From Neisseria meningitidis (GTDB lineage Bacteria; Pseudomonadota; Gammaproteobacteria; Burkholderiales; Neisseriaceae), in NCBI RefSeq assembly GCF_900638555.1, contig NZ_LR134525.1, forward strand, positions 558,001 through 622,000: a stretch of 64,000 nt of DNA, in the 5' to 3' direction. Every line of letters begins with the position of its first letter. Position 1 is the first letter of the stretch. The notes under the pieces were generated by a model. It was given only the letters and a program-made list of their open reading frames with translations. It made no database searches and had not been told where the DNA came from. A program made the position numbers and the translations under genes. Below are positions 54,920 to 64,000 of the stretch, in pieces.

Positions 54920-55886
54920 ACAAGCCGGATATCCCCGACTGGTCGCCGATATCGGCGGGACGAATGCACGCTTTGCGCTGGAAACCGCGCCGCGCGTCAT
55001 TGAAAAAGCCGCCGTGCTTCCGTGTAAAGACTACGATACGGTTACCGATGCGGTGCGTGCCTATCTGAATCAAAGCGGTGCAACAGCCGTACGGCACGCG
55101 GCATTTGCCATCGCCAACCCGATTTTGGGCGACTGGGTGCAGATGACCAACCACCATTGGGCGTTTTCCATCGAAACCACCCGTCAGACTTTGGGGCTGG
55201 ACACCCTCATCCTTTTGAACGACTTTACCGCGCAGGCATTGGCGGTAACGCAGACTTCAAGCAAAGACCTGATGCAGGTAGGCGGGCAAAAGCCTGTCGA
55301 ATTTGCCCCCAAAGCCGTTATCGGCCCCGGTACCGGCCTGGGCGTGAGCGGATTGGTGCACAGCCACGCAGGCTGGGTGGCTTTGGCGGGCGAGGGCGGG
55401 CATACCAGTTTCCCGCCGTTTGACGATATGGAAGTGCTGATTTGGCAGTACGCCAAAAACAAATACGGCCATGTTTCCGCCGAACGCTTTTTGAGCGGCG
55501 CGGGCTTGAGCTTGGTTTACGAGGCTTTGGCTGCAAAACAGAAAGCCAAACCCGCCAAACTGATGCCGTCTGAAATCACGGAAAAGGCTTTGAGCGGCGC
55601 GTCGCCTTTGTGCCGTCAGACTTTGGACATCTTCTGCGCCATGCTCGGCACGGTTGCTTCCAACCTCGCCCTGACGCTGGGCGCGCGCGGCGGCGTGTAC
55701 CTGTGCGGCGGCATTATTCCCCGCGTGTTGGAATATTTCAAAACTTCCCCGTTCCGCAGCCGTTTCGAGAACAAGGGCAGGTTTGAAGCATATCTTGCCG
55801 CGATTCCCGTGTATGTCGTCTTGAGCGAGTTTCCCGGAATTTCCGGTGCGGCTGCGGTTCTCGACAACCATTTGAGAAACGTTTAA
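54900..55886 (+). CDS. glk: Glucokinase
   Basis: 328 residues of the bacterial ROK-independent Glk family. [13 protein letters not shown] near 16-28 binds phosphate, [11 protein letters not shown] near 103 has the catalytic Asp, and [11 protein letters not shown] near 143. The ATP-domain motif lies in [15 protein letters not shown]. It phosphorylates glucose. Start ATG at 54900 follows AAGGAG inside pgl. Confidence 0.95.
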   Translation: MSSTPNKQAGYPRLVADIGGTNARFALETAPRVIEKAAVLPCKDYDTVTDAVRAYLNQSGATAVRHAAFAIANPILGDWVQMTNHHWAFSIETTRQTLGLDTLILLNDFTAQALAVTQTSSKDLMQVGGQKPVEFAPKAVIGPGTGLGVSGLVHSHAGWVALAGEGGHTSFPPFDDMEVLIWQYAKNKYGHVSAERFLSGAGLSLVYEALAAKQKAKPAKLMPSEITEKALSGASPLCRQTLDIFCAMLGTVASNLALTLGARGGVYLCGGIIPRVLEYFKTSPFRSRFENKGRFEAYLAAIPVYVVLSEFPGISGAAAVLDNHLRNV

Positions 55887-55935
55887 CCACAGCGGCTCCT
55901 TGCAGCGGGGCTGCATTATCGAAGGGCATATCATT

Positions 55936-56784
55936 ATGTTAAGCAAAATCAGCGAATCACTGGCAAACCTTTCCGGTGCGGAACGCAAAGTCGCCGAATG
56001 TGCATTGGCGGAACCCAAATGGTTCGTCCATGCCGCCGTTGCCGAAATTGCCGAACGTGCGTCCGTCAGCCAGCCGACCGTCATCCGATTCTGCCGCAGC
56101 TTGGGTTATAAAGGGCTGCCCGAGTTCAAGCTCGCCTTGTCCGCCAGCATCGGTCATGAGGGTATGCCCTATGTCCACGAAGAACTCAACGCCGACGACG
56201 ATATGGCAAGCGTGGTCGAGAAAGTGTTGGGCAATGCCGCCGCCTCGCTGTTGGGCGAACGCCGCTTCCTGAAAGAGTCGGAGCTGGAAAACGCCATTGC
56301 CACGCTGATGCACGCCCGTCGCGTCGAGTTTTACGGTGTCGGCAATTCCGGCATTGTGGCACAGGACGCGCAGCATAAATTTTTCCGTTTCGGCATGTCC
56401 ACCGTCGCCTATGTCGATACGCACACGCAGCTGATGGCGGCATCTGTTTTGAGCGATCAGGATGTTTTGGTTGCCATTTCCAACACGGGTTCGTCTATCG
56501 AACTTTTGGATGCGGTCAGCATCGCCAAAGAAAACGGCGCGTCTGTCATCGCACTGACCCGCAACGATTCGCCTCTGGCGCAACTTGCCGACTGCGTGTT
56601 GAGCGTTGCCACACAGGAAAATGCCGAACTCTACACGCCCATGGTTTCCCGCCTCTTGCAGCTTGCCGTCATCGACATTCTCGCCATCGGACTTGCCCTG
56701 CGCTTGGGCGATGCTGCCAGCCTGCAATTGCAGAAAAGCAAAAAAAGCATACACAACAAGCACATCGATTACGACAAAGATTGA
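55936..56784 (+). CDS. hexR: HexR, RpiR-family regulator of sugar catabolism
   Basis: 282 residues from MLSKISESLANLSGAERKVA. The N-terminal RpiR helix-turn-helix (AEIAERASVSQPTVIRFCRS) covers about 33-52. The C-terminal SIS phosphosugar-binding domain has FYGVGNSGIVAQDA and VLVAISNTGSSIE. HexR proteins repress zwf/edd/eda genes and release DNA on binding KDPG. Its place inside the cluster and the inverted repeat at 52225 fit autoregulation. The upstream in-frame ATG at 55900 overlaps spacer DNA and is less likely. Confidence 0.93.
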   Translation: MLSKISESLANLSGAERKVAECALAEPKWFVHAAVAEIAERASVSQPTVIRFCRSLGYKGLPEFKLALSASIGHEGMPYVHEELNADDDMASVVEKVLGNAAASLLGERRFLKESELENAIATLMHARRVEFYGVGNSGIVAQDAQHKFFRFGMSTVAYVDTHTQLMAASVLSDQDVLVAISNTGSSIELLDAVSIAKENGASVIALTRNDSPLAQLADCVLSVATQENAELYTPMVSRLLQLAVIDILAIGLALRLGDAASLQLQKSKKSIHNKHIDYDKD

Positions 56785-56904
56785 CCTTCAGACGGTATCC
56801 CACAAATGCCGTCTGAAATGCCGAACAACGGTCGTCGGCGGCTTGCGGCAGTTTCCGGCAGCCTTTTCATCCCACAACAAAAAACCTCATTCAGGAGCAT
56901 ATAG

Positions 56905-58551
56905 ATGAAACACCTTCACGACTTACCCGCATGGTCGAAATTGTGGAACCACTTTGACGACAGCAAAACATTGCATATGCGCGAAATGTTTGAGCAAGAT
57001 CCGCAGCGTGCGGAACGCTACTGGCTGCAGGTCGGCGGACTGACGCTGGACTACTCCAAAAACCGCATCAACGACGAAACCATGTCGCTTTTGTTCGAGT
57101 TGGCGCATGAAGCCGGCGTGCCGGAGCGGATGCGGCAGATGTTCCACGGCAAAAAAATCAATACGACGGAAAACCGCGCCGTCCTCCACGTCGCCCTTCG
57201 CAACCGCACCAATTCGCCGATTGTGGTTGACGGTGAAGATGTGATGCCCAAAGTCAACCGCGTTTTGCAACGTATGGGCGAATTTGCACACGAAGTCCGC
57301 AGCGGAAGCTGGCTGGGCTATACCAACCAAGTCATTACCGACGTTGTCAACATCGGCATCGGCGGATCGGATTTGGGCCCGCTGATGATGTGTACCGCGC
57401 TCAAACCTTTCGGTCATCCGCGCCTCAATATGCACTTCGTCTCCAACGTGGACGGCTCGCAACTGCGCGACGTATTGTCCAAAGTCCACCCCGAAACCAC
57501 GCTGTTCATCATCGCCTCCAAAACATTTACCACGCAGGAAACGCTGACCAACGCGCTGACCGCGCGCGAATGGTTTTTGAATCATGCGGGCGACGAAGAA
57601 GCCGTTGCCAAACACTTCGCCGCCGTTTCCACCAATCAAAAAGCCGTCGCCGAATTCGGCATCGACACCGCCAATATGTTTGAATTTTGGGATTGGGTCG
57701 GCGGTCGGTACAGCCTGTGGTCCGCCATCGGATTGCCGATTATGCTGTATCTCGGCGAAGAAAACTTCATTGAAATGCTCAACGGCGCGCACCTGATGGA
57801 CCAACACTTCATCAACACACCGCTCGAGCGCAACCTGCCCGTCATTCTCGCCCTCATCGGCATCTGGTATATCAACTACTACGGCGGCGGCAGCCACGTC
57901 ATCGCGCCTTACGACCAACATTTGCACCGCCTGCCCAAATTCATCCAGCAGCTCGATATGGAAAGTAACGGCAAACAGGTTACGTTGGACGGCAAAGCAG
58001 TCGGACACGAAACCTCGCCGATTATCTGGGGCGAAACGGGCATTAACGGCCAGCACGCCTTTTTCCAACTGCTGCACCAAGGCACGCACATTACCCCCAT
58101 CGACCTGATTGCCTCGCTTGAAAAACGCAGCAACCTGCCCGGACACCACGAAATCCTGCTTGCCAACGTCTTCGCCCAAGCAGAAGCCTTTATGCGCGGC
58201 AAAACCCCCGACGAAGTCCGCGCCGAACTCAAAGCGCAGGGTATGGATGAGGCGCGCATCGAAGAGCTGGTCCCGCACAAAACCTTCTCCGGCAACCGCC
58301 CGACCAACCTCATTCTCATGGACAAGGTCAACCCGCGCAATATGGGCAGCCTGATTGCCATGTACGAACACAAAACCTTCGTACAAGGCATCATTTGGGG
58401 CATCAACAGCTTCGACCAGTGGGGCGTGGAACTCGGCAAACAACTGGCTAAAACCATTTTGGGCGAACTGACCGGCGAAACCGGGTCGCAAAAGCACGAC
58501 AGCTCGACCGAACGCCTGATCAACCTCTACCTGCAGACCAACCGCAAATAA
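56905..58551 (+). CDS. pgi: Glucose-6-phosphate isomerase
   Basis: 548 residues, E. coli-like length. [15 protein letters not shown] near 150 and the PGI signature regions [13 protein letters not shown] near 210, [16 protein letters not shown] near 270 and [12 protein letters not shown] near 350; the C-terminal signature is [10 protein letters not shown] near 505. It interconverts glucose-6-phosphate and fructose-6-phosphate. It follows hexR by 120 bp containing one DUS; meningococci often have a second pgi elsewhere. Confidence 0.97.
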   Translation: MKHLHDLPAWSKLWNHFDDSKTLHMREMFEQDPQRAERYWLQVGGLTLDYSKNRINDETMSLLFELAHEAGVPERMRQMFHGKKINTTENRAVLHVALRNRTNSPIVVDGEDVMPKVNRVLQRMGEFAHEVRSGSWLGYTNQVITDVVNIGIGGSDLGPLMMCTALKPFGHPRLNMHFVSNVDGSQLRDVLSKVHPETTLFIIASKTFTTQETLTNALTAREWFLNHAGDEEAVAKHFAAVSTNQKAVAEFGIDTANMFEFWDWVGGRYSLWSAIGLPIMLYLGEENFIEMLNGAHLMDQHFINTPLERNLPVILALIGIWYINYYGGGSHVIAPYDQHLHRLPKFIQQLDMESNGKQVTLDGKAVGHETSPIIWGETGINGQHAFFQLLHQGTHITPIDLIASLEKRSNLPGHHEILLANVFAQAEAFMRGKTPDEVRAELKAQGMDEARIEELVPHKTFSGNRPTNLILMDKVNPRNMGSLIAMYEHKTFVQGIIWGINSFDQWGVELGKQLAKTILGELTGETGSQKHDSSTERLINLYLQTNRK

Positions 58552-58564
58552 AACCTGCGGAAAA

Positions 58565-58602
58565 ATGCCGTCTGAACGCCGACCGTTTCAGACGGCATTT
58601 TT
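58565..58602 (+). terminator. pgi inverted DUS terminator
   Basis: ATGCCGTCTGAA (58565-58576) and TTCAGACGGCAT (58587-58598) followed by TTTT. Confidence 0.87.
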
Positions 58603-58693
58603 ATCGAACAGGAAAACCGTCGGTAAACTTGCAGAGCGTGTGCAATCCCGATATGATGGTTTGCATAAATTTAAACATATATGTTCCGCAGCT

Positions 58694-59301
58694 ATGGCAC
58701 TGATTAAAGAGCCGTTGGACAAAGCGAAACAAAGGAACGAAGAACTTGAAGCGGCAGAAGAAGCGGCGGCGCAGGAGGCATTGGGTCGGGAGCAGGAAGT
58801 CGACCGCGTATCCGAATGGGAAGAACGCTACAAGCTGTCGCGCAGCGAGTTCGAGCAGTTCTGGAAAGGATTGCCTCAAACCGTACAGAATAAGCTGCAA
58901 GCCTCACAGAAAACATGGAAAAGCGGGATGGATAAAATCTGTGCCAACAATGCGAAAGCTGAAGGTGAAACGCCAAACGGCATAAAATTCAGCGAACTGG
59001 CATGCAAAACGGCGGAAACCGAAGCACGCTTGGAAGAGCTGCACAACCGTAAAAAAGCCCTTCTCGACGAAATGGCCAGGGAAGCGGACAAGAAAGAACT
59101 GCCAAAGCGGCTCTGAACAGCGCGGTTCAGGCAGTGCCCGCCGATATTGCCGAAACCGTTATGCCCGAGTACCGCAACTGACAAAACGGTTTGAATGCCA
59201 AATGCGCCGACGGCGACGAATACGGCGTGGCACAATCTGACTGCCGTACCAGAGAAATCAATGCGAAAACCAAAGAAATCCAAGGTTATCTGATTGACTG
59301 A
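58694..59301 (+). pseudogene. LprI/DUF1311-like protein, degraded
   Basis: MALIKEPLDKAKQRNEELEA starts a charged, Glu/Lys-rich protein with a DUF1311-like end (GIKFSELACKTAETEARLEE). The frame stops at 59116. The adjacent frame continues sensibly as ERTAKAALNSAVQAVPADIA ... MPEYRN, then a TGA (likely Trp), then QNGLNAKCADGDEYGVAQSD ... IQGYLID and TGA at 59299-59301. So one frameshift near 59090 and one nonsense change separate it from an intact gene. Signal peptide not visible; the true start may lie upstream. Confidence 0.6.
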
Positions 59302-59347
59302 AACTTGGATGCGGGAATGTCGGCGGCTTTTGCGTTTTTGTCGTTTT

Positions 59348-59503
59348 TATAGTGAATTAAATTTAAACCGATACAGCGTTGGCTCGCCTTAGCTCAAAGA
59401 GAACGATTCTCTAAGGTGCTGAAGCACCAAGTGAATCGGTTCCGTACTATTTGTACTGTCTGCGGCTTCGTCGCCTTGTCCTGATTTTTGTTAATCCACT
59501 ATA
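59348..59503. repeat. Correia element at the 3' edge of the IS630 relic
   Basis: Full-length with left end TATAGTGAATTAA. Its right end replaces the 3' end of the transposase. Confidence 0.93.
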
Positions 59504-60103
59504 TCTTTTTCCACTTATCTGCGCTTTCACTATTTGCCCTTTCAGGCTGCGGGCATAGGGACGGAACAGGTAGCGGTCAAATCCTGTTTCATCCAAATAA
59601 ACACGTTGGTAGTCGGAAAATTCGGCCAGCTGTGTCAAATAATGCGTTACTTTGGCCGGGTCTTGTTCTTTGTAAGTGGTGGTCTTTTTTTGCGCGTTAT
59701 CCCCATCTGTTTGAGTGCATAGCAAATGGTGGCTGCCGTACAATCAAAATGTTTGGCGATTTCATGCAGATAGGCATCCTGGTGTTGCCCAACATATTGA
59801 GCCGGTTTTTGCCTATCCGATTTGACGGCATTTAGACCGGTAACTTGATGTTTTAGGCTGCCTGTTTGTTTTTTAAGGCGAATTCACAGGTAAAGCGTGT
59901 TTCTTGACAAGTTAAACGTTGCTGCGGTTTGGCTGATGTTTTTGCATTGTTCGTAATATAGTGGATTAAATTTAAACCAGTACGGTGTTGCCTCACCTTG
60001 CCGTACTATTTGTACTATCTGCGGCTTCGTCGCCTTGTCCTGATTTAAATTTAATCCACTATAGTTTAAAGCTTTGTTTCTTAAGTCCGCAGAGTATGCC
60101 ATG
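59504..60103 (-). pseudogene. IS630-type transposase relic with in-frame Correia insertion
   Basis: Minus strand: [13 protein letters not shown] at 60103, then a 107-bp Correia element, then [20 protein letters not shown] (helix-turn-helix). After frameshifts near 59740-59880 come KKTTTYKEQDPAKVTHYLTQ and VYLDETGFDRYLFRPYARSL with the catalytic Asp-Glu of the IS630/Tc1 DDE core. The 3' end is lost to the Correia element at 59348-59503. Not functional. Confidence 0.75.
59957..60063. repeat. Correia element, 107 bp, inside the IS630 relic
   Basis: Short form. On the minus strand it is read through in the transposase frame without a stop, giving [17 protein letters not shown] and onwards to FNPLY, as in the element at 17107. 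Confidence 0.93.
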
Positions 60104-60143
60104 GTTAGACCTTCAAAGTTGAGTATTGTACTATTTTGTTTTT

Positions 60144-60616
60144 GGGGCTGTCCTAGATAACTAGGATAAACTCGATTTTACTAATTGTTTTAAAATGGAA
60201 ATTTGAACTTTTATCTCACTGTTGTTAAAACGCCGTTCGTACCCCTTTAAATACAGCTCAAAATGCGCTTTGGGAATGCCGTCAAACTTGCGTAAATGAC
60301 GTTTTGCCCGGTTCCAAAAGTTCCCAATTCCATTGATATGGTTTTGTCGTTCAGCAAAATAACTTTCATCTGCTTCTACTTTGCCGTCAAACATTTCCAA
60401 ATGCGGACTGTTTTGATAAATAAGTAATCGTAAACGATGAAAATAATAGGCTGCGGTATTTTTATTAACGCCTACTAACTCTGCTGCCGTTCTTGCAGTT
60501 ACACCTGCGACAAACAGTTCAATGAGTTTATTTTGTTTATACCGGCTTAGACGACTTTTTCTCATAGGGGCAACTCTAACTTAATTTGAATTTCCCTAGT
60601 TATCTAGGACAGCCCC
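60144..60616 (-). mobile_element. Internally deleted IS1016-type element
   Basis: Terminal repeats GGGGCTGTCCTAGATAACTAGG (first 20 nt quoted are diagnostic; 60144-60165) and their inverse at 60595-60616. Total 473 bp against about 710 bp for a full copy; the deletion is inside the transposase gene. Its right end abuts a Correia-like remnant (AATCCGCTATA, 60635-60645). Confidence 0.8.
60161..60565 (-). pseudogene. IS1016-type transposase with internal in-frame deletion
   Basis: 134 codons: MRKSRLSRYKQNKLIELFVA, helix-turn-helix TARTAAELVGVNKNTAAYYF, VEADESYF with the first catalytic Asp, then directly ERQNHINGIGNFWNRAKRHL. About 75 residues containing the second catalytic Asp (present in the copy at 40575 as YTDSLSSYDKL) are missing without breaking the frame. 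Cannot catalyse transposition by itself. Confidence 0.85.
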
Positions 60617-60682
60617 TTGTTTTTAATTGACTATAATCCGCTATATTGTGAGAAGCTGGATGACGGATGAGGGATAAAATAA

Positions 60683-60712
60683 ATGCCGTCTGAATCTTCA
60701 GACGGCATCGGG
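60683..60712 (-). terminator. gyrA inverted DUS terminator
   Basis: ATGCCGTCTGAA (60683-60694) and TTCAGACGGCAT (60697-60708), 13 bp beyond the gyrA stop. Confidence 0.8.
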
Positions 60713-60721
60713 AGATGATTT

Positions 60722-63472
<2,751 letters not shown>

Positions 63473-63569
63473 GGTTTCAATGTTTCGTATGGCAAAAAAT
63501 TGTTGCTTATTTTAGCATATTTTGACGCGGAACGGTGCGGCGGTTACGCCGTCTGAAACACGGTGCGGA

Positions 63570-64000
63570 TTATAATGCCGAGGAAATTTCGTTGCGGAGT
63601 TTGTCGAGAAACCTGCCTTGGCGGACTTGTTGTGCGGCGGTGTCGTAATCTTGTCGGGCAAACGACTGTTTCAGACCGCAGAACAGTTTTTCTTGTTCGT
63701 CGCGGATTTCGTTGTCGAGATTTTTCAAGGATTCAAGGTCTTTGCCCGCCCGTGCCTCCATCAGCGTTTCGCGCCATTCCATTTGCTGCATAAGGAATTC
63801 GGAGGCGAAAGAGGTATGCTCCGGCGCGTCGGCATCGATGCCCGATGTTTTCAGCAGGTAGGCGGCGCGGTCGATAGGGTTTTTCAAGGTGCGGTAGGCA
63901 TCGTTGATGGTGGAAGACATCATCACTGCCTGCTTTTGCTCAAAGGCGGAAGCTGAAGCGAATTTATCGGGATGGAAACGGGCGGCCAAGGCGCGGTAGG
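63570..64000 (-). CDS. hscB: Fe-S cluster co-chaperone HscB (5' end beyond window)
   Basis: The frame is open to the window edge and reads YRALAARFHPDKFASASAFE, with the J-domain HPD motif, then the C-terminal three-helix scaffold-binding domain (SSTINDAYRTLKNPIDRAAYL; FLMQQMEWRETLMEA) to ISSAL. HscB delivers IscU to HscA in Fe-S cluster assembly. About 143 of roughly 166 residues are present; the N-terminal start lies past 64000. A DUS is found 10 bp beyond its stop towards gyrA. Confidence 0.94.
   Translation of the reverse strand, partial: YRALAARFHPDKFASASAFEQKQAVMMSSTINDAYRTLKNPIDRAAYLLKTSGIDADAPEHTSFASEFLMQQMEWRETLMEARAGKDLESLKNLDNEIRDEQEKLFCGLKQSFARQDYDTAAQQVRQGRFLDKLRNEISSAL

Larger units (their letters stand above)
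59117..60143. other. Relic-rich intergenic region pgi / gyrA
   Basis: Contains the 3' part of the decayed DUF1311-like gene, two Correia elements and a broken IS630-type transposase. No intact gene. Confidence 0.7.

Noticed and set aside
56923..58497. 524-codon ORF antisense to pgi, and similar long antisense frames over porA, gyrA, pepN and the NRAMP-like gene
   Set aside because: All are mirror frames of GC-rich conserved genes with clear family motifs on the other strand.

Overview
The window is chromosomal DNA of Neisseria meningitidis. The signs are hundreds of copies of the uptake sequence GCCGTCTGAA, often as inverted pairs acting as terminators; sixteen Correia elements (CREE) plus one remnant; dRS3-type mosaic repeat arrays; and a complete porA gene, the meningococcal class 1 porin, with its phase-variable promoter.

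Layout. 1-11.8 kb is core: start of mutL, a small DUF3460 gene, an O-methyltransferase, a YbgF-like lipoprotein, purE, the lactate-utilisation operon lutABC, an MFS exporter behind a Fur-box-like site, a phospholipase-D family lipoprotein, an NlpC/P60 lipoprotein, aroA and greA. 11.8-18.3 kb is repeat-dense: a 2.3-kb NIME/dRS3 array built on a 517-bp period, porA, an IS1106-type relic carrying two inserted Correia elements, and a 181-bp MITE with target duplication. 18.3-35.3 kb holds pepP, an NRAMP-related transporter, lysS, an accessory DUF723-S24 regulator plus Fic pair, a DEAD-box helicase, dusB-fis-ruvC-lpxL1, a PolB-like exonuclease and pepN.

35.4-46.6 kb is an accessory island: an FrpA/FrpC-like RTX gene split by a nonsense codon, AT-rich membrane-protein genes and an orphan fragment of the self-processing module, an IS1016 copy, a type I secretion ABC transporter broken by a 1-nt deletion, an IS1106 copy, and sodC flanked by Haemophilus-type uptake signals. 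Some uptake-like sequences here have a non-meningococcal dialect.

46.7-63.5 kb is core again: mutY, a frameshifted zinc alcohol dehydrogenase, and the Entner-Doudoroff genes arranged as divergent units (edd with a frameshifted eda to the left; zwf-pgl-glk-hexR-pgi to the right) around a shared regulatory region with a HexR-like operator and a Correia element. The window closes with IS relics, gyrA and the end of hscB.

Several genes between 43 and 50 kb carry single-base indels, mostly in homopolymers. They may be real pseudogenes or phase variation, or they may be assembly errors; reads would decide. No tRNA, rRNA or CRISPR was found.
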